Shown in pieces: positions 32,700 to 44,756 of a DNA stretch of 64,000 nucleotides. The notes beneath the pieces are model-generated. The model saw nothing but the letters and a program-made list of their open reading frames with translations, was not told the origin of the DNA and did not search any database. The stretch covers positions 2,666,001 to 2,730,000 of the forward strand of contig RBKR01000001.1 in the NCBI GenBank assembly GCA_004835665.1. Direction: 5' to 3'. Position 1 is the first letter of the stretch. Each line of letters opens with the position of its first letter. Made by a program: the position numbers and the translations under genes. Source of the stretch: Phoma sp. XZ068 (Eukaryota; Ascomycota; Dothideomycetes; Pleosporales; Didymellaceae).

Positions 32700-33479
32700 T
32701 CAATGTCGTCCATACCAAACGCTGATCGCTCCTACTGCCACAGTGCTCACAATAATGGTCCATCTTTTCAAGCCCTTGCGAATCATTCTTTGCGCTGTTT
32801 CCTCCGTCGCCTGAGCGTCATTGACACGCGGAAATGGCATATTGGGCACCTCTTTTCCCAAAGCCTTGCATAACGGCTCCCACCCATCTTTCACGTCAAC
32901 AAAGAACAGCCGATCCTCAGGTACAACGCGCTTCAGGTACTCCACATGCTTGTCATACGCTTCAATCGCCGGACCATGCCCATAGTGGTGATGCCACATT
33001 CTGATCTGGCCAACAATGAAGTCCGGAAAGTGCCGTAGGCCTGGTAGGGGGAAGAGGACAACGCGCAACAACCGCATTGTTGATGCGCTCGCAATGATGC
33101 CGAGACTCTTTACCCACGCCTCGGGATCCCGGGTCGTACAAATGACTTTGGCATCGGGATATGCTTCAAGCAGCTCTTCCACCAGCCCGTGGATGGGTAC
33201 ATCAGTCGCGCCGACGTAGCCGTCGAGCTGCGACTTGATAACGCGCTGCACGATGGCTTTGTCTTTTGGATCGGAGGACGGCCAGTGAGCGAACATTTCC
33301 AGCCACGAGGATATGGCTGATGGTGGGCCGAGGACTACTTGGGTGCCGCCATGGTAAGCAGGCCCGGAAAGGAGGATGCTGAGCGCGGTGTTGAAAGACG
33401 ATGTTCCGGTGCGGGAGAGACCGGCGCCGATGACTTGGAAGGCAACGCCGGGTTGGGGTTTGGAGGCTTCAGCACCCAT
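32700..33479 (-). CDS. P-loop sulfotransferase-like protein (Sulfotransfer_4 type)
   Basis: A 259-residue intronless protein. FQVIGAGLSRTGTSSFNTAL near residues 14-33 is the phosphosulfate-binding-type P loop of this fungal family; KVICTTRDPEAWVKSL (about 114-129) is the second conserved block. I chose MGAEAS as start (33479) over the ATG 15 bases earlier; it fits the N-myristoylation pattern (Gly2, Ser6), and a hydrophobic C-terminal segment (TIIVSTVAVGAISVWY) suggests a membrane anchor. Members of the family are common in ascomycetes and largely uncharacterised; true sulfotransfer is not demonstrated here. Confidence 0.8.
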   Translation of the reverse strand: MGAEASKPQPGVAFQVIGAGLSRTGTSSFNTALSILLSGPAYHGGTQVVLGPPSAISSWLEMFAHWPSSDPKDKAIVQRVIKSQLDGYVGATDVPIHGLVEELLEAYPDAKVICTTRDPEAWVKSLGIIASASTMRLLRVVLFPLPGLRHFPDFIVGQIRMWHHHYGHGPAIEAYDKHVEYLKRVVPEDRLFFVDVKDGWEPLCKALGKEVPNMPFPRVNDAQATEETAQRMIRKGLKRWTIIVSTVAVGAISVWYGRH

Positions 33480-33934
33480 TATGGTTGAAGTCAATTCAGG
33501 TAACTTGAGACTGATTCGAGGTTGGATTTGAGGTTGTAGATCAGCCGCGCAAGCGCTGACTCCGGTGTCCGAATGGGTACGGGTACCTACCTAGATAGAT
33601 CGCTGTGGGTGGCCTTACCTTACACCCAATTTGTGCGAACACATAATACAGTGCATTTTCTTAAAAATACGACAAGTTTATACTAGTAATACTCCGTACT
33701 GCTGCAGTGTGTCCTTCTGGAGAAATTGGTAGGGTATATTCGCTATGAGTGTTGTTTTGTACTCTAATAAAGTTCTTGTGCAAGGAACAATTCTATGTTG
33801 CATTGGATTTATGCGCACTTGGTACATGGAAAAGGTAGTGTATTGCCTGACATGGCGTACAGATCTGATTTTGGTACGTTGATGTGATGGACGACACATA
33901 TGACCAACTCGAGGACCAGCCCAGAGTAGGATCA
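33480..33934. other. Intergenic, promoter of sulfotransferase-like gene
   Basis: AT-rich spacer between two minus-strand genes. No gene was seen. Confidence 0.4.
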
Positions 33935-35171
33935 TCATCTCTCGTCGTAAGAAATCCTCCACGCCACTTCGCGGTTGATTATCATTTCACGGCTGCTATC
34001 GCTGGTAAAACTACTGTCAGCTCCTGTCTGGGATCGAGTCGAGTCTGTGGTGCTCTCGCTCAGATTGTCCACTCCAACTGTTGTTGTGTTTTTGTTTACG
34101 CTTGCACCCGGAGGTGTCGCCGCCTCGCCACCTGCTGAGTTTTCTGACGAACTCAGGATGTATGTTTTGCTATCCTGATGTCCAGATCTGTGGCCATATG
34201 GGGAGGTCATGTCGATTTCCATACCGAAACCGGAATTGAAAGTTCGCATGAACGCTTTGAGGGTAGGAATGGTCGCTGACAAGAGCGACCACAAGAGCTG
34301 GCATTGTTGGAGTACAAGCGCCGTAATGATTGTCTGCGACTTGTTGGCGTTACTGCTGTAGCTCGAAACGTAGTGCAGGTGAATAGCTGCGATGAAAAGC
34401 AACGGCAGTCGGAAACCAAAAGCAATTGCTACCTGGGCCTTGATGTAACGCTTCATCTGAATTGGCCACGTGAACAAGACTGGCAAAATCACCAGGAGAA
34501 GTTCTGTCAGCATATCGAAGGCAGCAATGACCCTCCATTGATCTAAGCGAGTGGAGCAATGCGTCGCTCGTATGAAGTTCGAAGGACTGCAACAAGTCGC
34601 TGTGGCTGCGAGGGAACCAATCGTCCAGAGGATGGTGAGAGCGATGGTAGCGTAGCAGAGTATCCTAGATCTTCGAGTGACTATGATGTCGCGAGTGAAC
34701 AGCCGGAGCATCAATGCGGCCACCGAGAGCTTTGAAAAAGCAAGTGCAAGGAAGAAGAACATTTGTGCGGCGAAAGTTGCCTGGTGACAGTGTTAATATG
34801 AACTTGTTAAGACAGTACAGTGCTAAGGTAGAATGACCTTTCCAATAGTTTTAATCTGCAAAGGGCTGAGCTTCTGTTCCGAAACACCAAGACCGTATTT
34901 CAGGGCTATGAATAATGGTATATTTTCGCCTAGTTGTAGAACCTACGATCTATAAGTGAGGAGCGTTACAGGTCATCGTGTGACTTACTGTTGCCAAAGT
35001 GATGGCCGCATCATCAGTTCCATATAAGTTCCATTTAATGTGCAGGCGGACGATGAGAACCAAGGTGCAATAAATAAGGCACAGAATCGATACGATCCAA
35101 AGCTGTCCAGAATCATTATCGGCCGTGTGAGGAGCAAAGCGATTGTCTCGATGTACTGGTGCTGAATCCAT
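33935..35171 (-). CDS. Pth11-like seven-helix receptor (rhodopsin-domain protein)
   Basis: A 377-residue membrane protein in three exons, 35171-34989, 34942-34838 and 34780-33935. LWIVSILCLIYCTLVLIVRL is the first helix; GTDDAAITLATVLQLGE spans the first intron and matches the conserved D-D-x2-hydrophobic turn before helix 2; KLSVAALMLRLF, a Cys-containing loop and CQLLWSLLSATIPTLKAF, the family's final-helix signature, follow. The last 100 residues are a Ser/Thr-rich cytosolic tail. Pth11-like proteins are putative fungal GPCRs sensing surfaces or nutrients. It is divergent from the amino-acid permease, 1.3 kb away. Confidence 0.83.
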
Positions 35172-36454
35172 CGTTGTACTGACAGGAATTTGAGGTGGGT
35201 ACACAAGAAGGTCAAACTATTCCCAACGACGGTGCTGTCATCCCCATACTTGCCGGTATTACTGACGCAAACGTCTAACGACGGGGAAGATACCGTGCGC
35301 CACGCCCTTGGTACCTAGGTAGACGGTCGCAGGAGACTGCGCTAGACTGGGCAGCGAGACAAAGACGGCCATACTAGTATGCGAGGCCGGGCCCAACTTC
35401 GGTGCGACGGGAGTCTAGCCATGACACTAGCAAGATTGGAGTGAACGTCGGACTCGGGCTTGGGCCGCACGAAGCAATGAAAAGCGGATGCTAGCGGAAC
35501 GATTGACGGGAAGGAGAGTCGGTTAGAGAGACGCGTAGTAGATAATTCTCTGGTGCGATATGTGTTTTGCAGATCATCTTTCAACAAAATAGAGCTCGGA
35601 GTGCTAAGTGTCATGAAGTTCGTGATGTTATTCTTTAAACTTCGTACACATTGCATAATCACAACATCCCATCAACCAGCTTCACATTCGAGTCTGATGC
35701 AGATCTTTACCGCATCACTCGCACAGGCGATTCTTATTCATGCACATTTTTAATCTGCAGGCCGCGTTTCAAATCGGAGCTCTTATCCGGAGGTAGCGTC
35801 CGCAGCGAATAAGTGGAACAAAAGTTGGGGGCGGCAGCGGCCCGTTCACCGAACGGCAACAATTAGCTGTGTGGTAAGCCACTGGCTTGGGTCCATTCTC
35901 TAATGTGCAATAGCCTATCCCAACACTAGAGTCGCCTCTCGCACGAGATTGGAAGCATCATAAAGGTGCCAGAGTACCCTCATGCGCATGAATATCGATC
36001 CAATGGAAACGTTTCGTATGGACTCGGATTCACAAGAGATATAAAGATGGTCGTTCAAACTAAAGCTCCCGTGCATGGCATTATTGACAAATTCGCATTA
36101 ACCTCAGGCATGCGGAGAGAGATTGACCGTACGAGTAGTCAGACCATGTTTGATGGATAGCCCAGAGCTCCGATGGTCTCCGAGCAACAATGATTGGGTT
36201 CTGATAGCTGAATTCCATGGTACTTGAGCGGGTGGGGAACCGGGGTTATGGACCCGAGGAGCTGGCACTACGTTCTTTGTCTCGCACTAACGGAGAGTAC
36301 GAGCGCCGCTCGCTACACCCTGCTGTTCACGGCTGAGTGTCTGAACGGGATGGATGCGCCGCTTGCGCTCGCAATCGATATCCTCATTTCCTTCAAGACT
36401 AGCAAGTAACTTGAATTATCTTTCATCATTCAGTCCCTTGTGCTGCAATTCAAC
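35172..36454. promoter_or_regulatory. Long divergent region, receptor / permease
   Basis: 1.28 kb between opposite start codons. No gene is supported; frames are short. Its length allows complex regulation of both membrane-protein genes, but no specific site was identified. Confidence 0.4.
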
Positions 36455-38280
36455 ATGGGAGAGATCCTCAAGTCGCCCGTTGTCGAAGGACAACAGTATG
36501 AGTCTGGCATCGAACTACAAAATGCGGAAGTTACGAAGACGATAGGGACCGTAGCGGACCAGAAAGCTATGGAGAGAATGGGCAAGATGCAGGAGATGCG
36601 TCGTAACTTTCGATTTGTGTCCGTGTGGGCATTCTCGATGATTTTGATGTCAAGTTGGGAAACTATCCTGGGGTAGGCTTCTGGATTGGTCTTGTAGCAA
36701 GGGTATAGCTAACCAGGGACAGTACTTCAACAATTGGACTCATCGATGGTGGTACTGCTGGTTTGATCTGGATGTACCTTATCTGCTGGATTGGCTTTAT
36801 CTGCGTCAACACTTCTATGGCAGAAATGGGATCGATGGCGCCCACTTCTGGTGGACAGTACCACTGGGTAAGTGGCTACTCTTTTGGACTGTTCATACTA
36901 ACAGCTCACAGGTCAGTGAATTTGCTCCGCCGCAAAGTCAGAAATTTCTCAGTTATCTCATCGGTATGTAAGTGAGGGCTGCTGGACAGAATGGCACTGA
37001 TGTATATGTGTTTCAGGCTGGCTTTGCGTACTAGGATGGCAGACAGGCGCTGCCAATACCGCTTTCCTGGCAGGCTCGCAAATCCAGGGTTTGATCGCCT
37101 TGAACAAACCAGATTACGACTTCAAGGCATGGCACGGAACACTCCTGGTGTTTGCCGTTTCGGCGTTCAACATCGTCTTCAACACATTCTTCGTGAAGAA
37201 ACTACCTCTCATCGAGTCTATCGTCCTGGTTGTTCACATTTTCGGCTTCTTTGCAATAGTTGTGGTGCTATGGGTGACAGGACCTATCGGCGACGCGCAC
37301 ATGACCTTCACAACTTTCAACGACTTCGGCGGCTGGAACAACATGGGTCTAGCAACACTTTCTGGCATTGTGGCAGTAGTTTTACCGCTCCTTGGAGCGG
37401 ACGCTGCTGTCCATATGTCCGAAGAGCTTCAAGATGCCTCGAAGACGCTGCCCAGAAGCATGATTTGGACTACTGTGGTCAATGGCTCAATGGGCTTTGT
37501 CATGCTGATTACTTTCTGCTCTGTTTTGGGAAGTATCGATGATGCTTTGGCGTCACCTACAAAGCAGGCATACCTCTATGTCTTCTACAACTCGACCCAA
37601 AGTGTCGCAGGTGCATCAGTTATGGGAGCCTTGGTCATCTTCATGGCCATCTTCTGTAACCTATCCATCACCGCCACATCTTCCCGTCAGCTTTTTGCGT
37701 TCGCCAGAGATCAAGGCGTCCCATTCAGCAGTACATTCGCCTATGTTAGTATCATAGATCCAACTCAGTTCAGTTCATTGTAACTAACTCTTGCAGGTTT
37801 CACCTAAATGGAATGTTCCGATAAATGCGATCTGCTTGTCGTTTGCGGTATCATGCTTGCTCTCGTTGATCAATCTCGGGTCGTCGTCTGCCCTGCTAGT
37901 ATGTCTATCCAACCAGGGCCCGACCAGAACATGCTAACAAAGTTCAGAACATAGCCTCCCTCTCAACGGCCGCGATTCTCGCTTCCTACATCGTGTCCAT
38001 CTCTTGTATTACTCTCAAGCGCATCCGTGGCGAGGCGCTCCTCCCTTCCAAGTTCAATTTGGGCAAAGCAGGACTTCCCATTAACATTGTTTCCATCATT
38101 TTCCTAGTCTTCGTTTTTGTATTCTCTTTTATGCCGATGGGGCCGAAACCTAATCCGGCGGGTATGAATTGGAGCATATTAATGTTTGGCACCACGGTCG
38201 TTTTCTCAATCATATATTATTTGGCTAGGGGCAGGCATGTCTACGCCGGACCCGTAGCATATGTACGAAAGACGGTGTAG
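36455..38280 (+). CDS. Amino-acid/GABA permease (APC superfamily)
   Basis: A 525-residue protein in six exons: 36455-36672, 36723-36867, 36912-36963, 37017-37744, 37797-37898 and 37948-38280. FRFVSVWAFSMILMSSWE opens helix 1; DGGTAGLIWMYLICWIG, STAEMGSMAPTSGGQYHW-like sequence (SMAEMGSMAPTSGGQYHWV) and ADAAVHMSEELQDASKTLPR are characteristic of fungal GABA/choline-type permeases such as Uga4. All six exons keep phase, including a 52-base exon. It should import amino acids, GABA or choline across the plasma or vacuolar membrane; the exact substrate is not predictable. Confidence 0.9.
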
Positions 38281-41136
38281 GACGAAAGCTAGGTAGCGTT
38301 AAGTAATACCAAGAACCATGGCGGCGTGTGACTGATCAAGAGGGCTAGCAGCTTGAGCTTCTGGAAATGTTGACTTAAAGCCAAACCACAATACCTCAAC
38401 TAATATATCAAGTTTTGCATATCTGGTCACTGAATTTGCCTTTTAAAATGTGTCGATAACGGAAGTCGATTCCTACTCCAAATCTGTTAAGTTTCCTCGA
38501 TTTCCGCAATTTAAGTATGGCGAAATTAACTCAATACACAATTTTCCCAAGTCCGACTTTCAAAGCCATTCCTTTCCACCAGGCTGAAGTTTGCCCAGCT
38601 ACTCTACGAACACGCCATAAGTCGCCATGAGGTTCAAAATTGTTCGGGGAAATTCAGCAGCTCATGGTTGGGGCAGCAATATCCCACATACCACCAAAAT
38701 TGGGGGAAGGATGAAGCCTCATCATTACTCGTGACTTCATATGCGACATTAAACTATGCAAGTCGATTATCTGTAGAATGAGAGACCTATTAATAGCAAA
38801 AGATAGCATACTCTACTACACTCTAGGATGGGGAGGTGTCTACGGTGTAGTCTCCTTAAGAGACGGCATCAAGACGGTAACGTTATTAAACATGGAAAGG
38901 ATTGAAAATAACAATCCGTTATTCGCAATGAAACGGCACTACAAGTTGCGCCAAAATACGAGCCATGTGGATTTCACATTCTCAGCGACTTCAAATCGCA
39001 TCAAGGTCTGAGATGGCCAAAGGCGGGCAAGTACCAGGATTGGCACTCTGGTGAGTCCTTGGCGTGAACAGTCAAAAGTCATCAAGGGTACTAGAGATGG
39101 AGATATGCTCAACACTGGTGGATTCCAGCTCGAATTCTCCAATTGCAAGCAGGCTGTATGTACAGTACAGTCATCATCGACTTCGGTGCCGACCTGTTTC
39201 TTGACACTAGAGAGAGGGTGAATATAAGGTCAATGCGATTTTGGGACACTGCAGAGTGCGTTAATTGTCCACCTTCCCGGTCTCTTATAGGTGACGTGGC
39301 AACGCGATCATGCAGCAACTCTATCATGCAACTTATTATTGACAAGGAAAACAAGTTTGTCTCGTGCAACTCTACAGTACACCAGCCCAATCTCCGACAT
39401 GAGCTTTGACGTACATGCTAGGGGATGGCATAATAGGACTGCGCGATTATCAAGAGCTGAGCACGGAATCGAGAGCACTGTCCGATCAATAGCTTCCTTA
39501 GCCGGATCGATCGGGCCTAGATACTCCGAAGACTTCATGGAATTCTGAAGCCATCAATACAGATAATGGCGTGTTTGGTGTTCGCTGATGGTGGCATCGG
39601 GGACATAGCACCTCGTACGGGGACCGCTAGATTTGCCGCACACGAACGATTCACCAGCACAACATGGTCGCCAACATAATTGAGCCGTGAGCCGACAAAA
39701 ATGACGCATCCCACCGTAGCACAGCTTGTGAATTGTCCAGATGGGGAGTATTCCTTAGACAGCCAGATTTCTGTCCTCAGTATAGAGGATAGTTCAGCAG
39801 TCGCCGCGGGATTTGACCACCAAACACCGATTCATCCTCGACGCTGAAGGCAGAGGTCGCCAGCTAAGGAATACGATACACAGTCCCGCACTAAGCAGGT
39901 ACGCTAGCCTTACGCGAAGGAGGTTTGATAAGGAAGTCGTCCACACTGTTGTCTTTCTTCTGATGACAAATAAACCAAATATGTGCTTTGTCGTCCAACA
40001 CACCCTAGTCCTATCAGCGCACCGATACACGAGAGTTCGACGCTTTCGAAGCTGTCCAGGTGTCTTACCTACAGTGAGACACGTTTCCAAATACCACGGG
40101 CACTTTCCTTGCGACTGTACTCCTAGTGATCACATCTTCTGTATAGAAGGAGTAGATGCTATAACTATTTCGACCTCTTTCTTGGCCCAGATCTAGGAAG
40201 TTGGCGTATGCGTTTGGGAGCCGGTCAATCCGACCATCCTCGCCCACCACGCTGGACCAAAATGATCGAAGTGTAATGATATACCAGACGCACGTGTGCG
40301 TCGAGAGGATAGATTGTACAAGTATGGATGCCAGCATCAACCCGGGTGATTAGAAGTGTTCTGAAGATGTGTGTTTGACTGTGCAATCCTCGATCTGATG
40401 TCTTACATTAGGGAGGTGTGTGACTTTCTCGAGACTTTTGTCGCACTTAGTTTTAGGATTGACGTTGGTGCCTTCCTAAACAGCAACAAGGTTCCACCTT
40501 ACACCGAAGCTGCAACGGCTCGTACGCTACATAGACAAACTTCGATTCGTGTCTGGACCAAATTTCGTACTGTCACAAAACGCGGATCTCACAGGAAAAT
40601 CAAAAGCTTTCAGATAAAAAGATTTGCAATGGTCTACCCAAGCCTAGACTCCAGAACCCGTAATGAACTTTTTCCCAGTTCAAATCCTACCTATCGCCAT
40701 GTGCTCATAACAACAGAACAGATCATGAAATCAACCATTAGATCCGCTTCAGACATGACATCGGCTGAGATATCGCCTGAACAACAAATTCCCCTGCTCG
40801 CTCCAAGGACCGCTTGTCCAGTCGGTCGGTGGATATAGATGGTAACGATAGATGCTATGATATAGTGCGCCCGTAATGCAAGGGTATGTGGTGTGACTCG
40901 TCCGCCGCGTGATCAACAACATATGCGGCATCGAAGGCCGTGGTCAGCAGCGACTCGGCGCTGGGTGGGGTATAATAATGTGCGGGAAGGTGGCGACATC
41001 GGTATGCTGCGGCGTGCGTAGCGCTATCCAGCGCGGGCTTCGTAGACCGCGTGCGTTCTGTTTGCAATGCCTTGTTCATCAATCAAGCATTAAACGTATG
41101 TCGTAGAATGTCAAAAAGCTCGTCGTCAAGAACCGA
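38281..41136. other. 2.9 kb gene-poor stretch
   Basis: The largest gap in the window. Frames up to about 155 codons (40371-40838) lack motifs and splice partners. A minus-strand run near 40140-40200 reads WAKKEVEIVIASTPS, faintly like the last-helix signature of Pth11-like proteins, but too short to call. It may contain decayed coding DNA. Confidence 0.45.
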
Positions 41137-43428
41137 TCATGCCTCTCCAGCATCTGCCATTGTGACGTCGCCAGCGCTGTCATCCTCTTGAACAAGTGAG
41201 GTCGTCCGAGGAAGGATAGCCGACTGGGGCCGAGGGTGCTCCATGTCGAGGTGGTCGGGCATACTTGCTGGACTGCCAGAGCGCGGCGTGTCGTAATCTT
41301 CCTCTGGTGGCGGAGAGAAGTCCCAGACCTACTTCGAGTCAGTTATCCCGTCGAACAATGAGATGATTTGCGTGTTCCTGCTTACCTCCATGATTGTGCG
41401 CCCGCCCCTGCTGGCCATGATGACAGCTTTTTCTTCCTCAAATACAACCCTCCAGACAGCTTCCGCTGGTGTGGAGAGTTCTCGAACCAGTGTTCCCTTT
41501 TTCAGGTCCCAGACCTTGACTCGTCCATCACTACCACCGCTAACTATCCTGGTGTTGTCGAACTGCAAGCTGGTGACACTGTTGTCATGCGCCGCTAGTC
41601 TGTGAATGGCCTGGTAAGTGGCTAGACTCCATACTCGAACCGAGCCATCTGATCCTCCCGTCACGAGGATATCGTCGCGCATCTGGAGTTGTCCAACAAG
41701 CGAAGTGTGGCCTTGTAGCACAGCCAAGCATTTTCTGTCACGGGTTAGTAAAAGGACGTTGGAGGTGTTACAAATAACTTACCCGTCATTCGGATCCCAA
41801 ATTCGGACACTTGTGTCCAAACTTCCTGTTGCGATCTTTTTCCCGTCAAAGGCAATGGCGTAGATCTGACTGAAGTGGCCTGTCAATGTGCGCAGGCATT
41901 TACCCTCTGAAATGCTCCAGATCTTTGCTGTGGTATCGTAGCTGCCTGAGACAACGATATCGCCGTGAATCTCCAGACACCTGACGCTGGCCTGGTGACC
42001 GATCAGGACGTGCTTGCAGATGCCCTTCTTCAGGTCCCAGATTCGTAATGTGGTATCTCGCGAGCCGGAGATCGCGGTGTTGGCGTCTGACATCTTCAGG
42101 CATCGCACGGTCGAGGTGTGTCCGCGGAGGGTGAATTGAGGATAGCTACAATCAAGTAATTAGCAATGTCCAGATTGTTCGCAATCTCACTCATGCATAA
42201 ACGTACCCTGTAGCCAAGTTCCACACTCGTACATCACGGTCACACCCACCACTGACTAACAGATCGCCCCAGGGTACCATTGCCCACACGCCCATAACAT
42301 GTCCTTGCAGCGTCTTCTGGTGGTCGCCAACTGTGTCAAAGACGTGGATCTTGGCGTTGTCGAGCGCAACTACGATGTACTTTTTCGTGAGGTGAAGACT
42401 TGTAACCACGCCTTGATCTGGGGTGATCTGCCGTGCGTCGCATACGCCACCGTTACGCCATGCGGTCTCAACCATGTACCGCTGCTTGAAATGTGATCGA
42501 TATGTGATGGCTTTCGACTTGCGCTGTGACGTAGACCTCTTCGCATTACGGTCTAGACTCTGCGTTCGCAGTTCTCCAGTCCCTGAGCTGGGCGATCCCA
42601 CATCTAGGAGCTTGTTTGTGGGTGTGTCATCTGCTCTTGATGCGCGATCAGGCTCCTGCGCCCACGGCTGTTCGGTGTCCATCTCGTCGGTCGGCGAGTC
42701 GGTTTCGTTTCGTTCTTCGTGCGAGAGCTGTCTAAAAGAGTACTTCTGACACAGTAACCTCCAAGCGCCGTCGTCGTTGACTAGTTCACGCCACTTCTTC
42801 GAGACTTGTGATGCTCGTGCAAGTGTGGTGGGGTCGTCCACACACTCGAGGATCTGCAAGGCGTGTCAGCCGCTAGCTCATGCAACTAGCTCAGGCAGCA
42901 ATCAAAGGTACGTACCCTCAAGGACAGTTCTGTTGGTAGCACGAGGAATGGATCCTTCTTCAGCCTTGGGCTTACAAATTCGGCGACAAAGCTCAATTCT
43001 TGGCTGTCGCAGAGGTTGAGCAGTTCTCCAAGCAGTCTCAACCGTTCTGCTCGGTTCATGTCGCCAAAATGCCCCCGGATGGCCTTGATGTGAGAGTCTT
43101 CATGCTCGGCCGCCGTGCTCCAGTCAGGTGCTCGTTGGGTCGGTGTTGGACTCGGCGCTGGTGTCGGTGGCGACGCTGGGGCCGAGGGGAGCAGATTGTG
43201 CGGTATTGTCGAGGACAGAGGGCTCGTGGGTGTGATTATGGGCCGTGGCACTCCGGAGCGCGACAGTCTGCTGGGTTTGCGGGTGTGCGCAACGGGCGAC
43301 GAGAGCATGGCGGCCCGCGATGACGATGCGGAGGCCGAAGCAGCCATGTCGGTGTCTGAGTCGATCTGGGCGCTGGCGCTGTGCTGGCCGTGGCGCTGGG
43401 GTGCGAAGTAGTCGTCGTCGTGCTCCAT
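41137..43428 (-). CDS. CDC4: CDC4-type F-box/WD40 protein of SCF ubiquitin ligase
   Basis: A 687-residue protein in six exons, 43428-42916, 42853-42207, 42145-41783, 41734-41386, 41328-41137 (five coding exons; all phases agree). A disordered Pro/Ser-rich N terminus precedes a dimerisation-like segment and the F-box, DPFLVLPTELSLRILECVDD (about residues 157-205), split by intron 1. HFKQRYMVETAWR then leads into seven or eight WD40 repeats (RVWNLATG, RIWDLKKG, KIWSISEG, RIWDPNDG, RVWSLATY, KVWDLKKG). The end is acidic. Cdc4 selects phosphorylated substrates such as CDK inhibitors for SCF-mediated degradation. The last exon, starting VWDFSPPPEE, restores an otherwise truncated end. Confidence 0.88.
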
Positions 43429-44756
43429 GGTGTGCGGTGGGAGCTGGGCGCTGGCGATGGTTCAGGTGTCGGATGCGCTGACCCTTGCAAGACTGGGTGA
43501 GACTGATGCAGCGGACACAACCGTGGCGTGCAAGGGAACACCAGCGAGGTATAAGCGGGTAGGCCAGGCAAGGGCTTCAGGTACCAGCGCGCCCAGGGAT
43601 CCGTATATGCTTCTGAGGGTGTGAGGGGGCGCCGCGGGTGTTTCGTCTGCTTTCGGGGCTAGAGAGTAGTCGAGGCAAGCGGTCAAGCACGCAACAAGAT
43701 GAACCAGGGGGAAACTGCTGGGTTCTGAGACAGCGACACGCTACAAGGCGAGAAGACCGGGGTATCGCGCACAGCAAACGCAGCACAGGCACGACACGGA
43801 ACGAGCGTCGAAGAGGATCTCGAGAGTGACGCTCATCCGGGAAGCGTGAGATCTGCTAACGACTGCTGCATTGCCAAGGTGGGCGTCGTGCTAACCACCA
43901 ACCTAATTCACGCGACCGCAGGTTAGCAGCGCCCCTGCAGCCGCCATTGAGCGGCTGCATATATTGACGAGACATCACGAGTACTGTCCTGCATACCACG
44001 CTGCCCTCGTCACCTTCGCGAGCGTTTGGCGGCTGCTCTCAGGCACGTCAGGGGTGCCAAACTTAGCGCTCCATCCTCAAGCCTCAAACGAGCAGTCTTC
44101 TCGGTGCCCGTCTCATGACCACAAACAACAGCCACAGTCACTGCACTCGTGCGTCTCAAACAAGAGGCCAGTGCGGAGATTGGCTGTGTGTGAAATTCTA
44201 CACACGACATTGCTGAACACGTATTCCTTCACTGCACCCACCGCGCTTGACATCGCCAATGTCCATCGCACCGGAGGCTCTTCGGCGAAAGTCGCCAACT
44301 GGTACAGTGATGGTGGCAACCGAACTTCGTGAACGCCCATTGCGTCACACCAGTCTGCAAACAAAGGCATTCTGAGTGCCTCAAAGGGAACCGTGGGTCG
44401 AAGTCGGAAGCAATTCCGAATGTCTTGAATCTCGATTCATGGCCTTTGAACAAAGAAGATCTTTTACCTGCACTAAGACTCGAGAACCGAGCCTAGTGTT
44501 GCACGATCCGGGTACTCCCGCAGGATTCCGAGGATCACTGAGTGTTTGTGCAAGTATTGTCAGCATCATTACTGTGCTTCGATTGTTTGATTTGTTTGAT
44601 GCTTTGATGCAAGTAATTATGAATCGTGGGTTGGTTTCAGTTCCGCTGGCCTAGAGTGACAGGTCTTTTATACATTTAGGGTACATAGTATACATCTTTC
44701 CTTGATACAGCTGAACAACATAAAGTCTCTGCAAGTATAGTGACTTCGTCGCATCT
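43429..44756. other. 1.3 kb gap upstream of CDC4
   Basis: Overlapping frames of 60-120 codons on both strands without motifs. It should contain the CDC4 promoter and the 3' flank of CBP3. No RNA gene was recognised. Confidence 0.4.

Noticed and set aside
40140..40340. Minus-strand trace resembling the last helix of a Pth11-like receptor (WAKKEVEIVIASTPS)
   Set aside because: Only about 15 residues, with stops close by and no upstream helices in a joinable frame; it could be chance.
40371..40838. 155-codon plus-strand frame
   Set aside because: No motif, no splice partner and low-complexity composition; not reported as a gene.
43429..44756. Several overlapping frames upstream of CDC4
   Set aside because: They overlap one another on both strands without motifs; promoter and UTR explain the space better.
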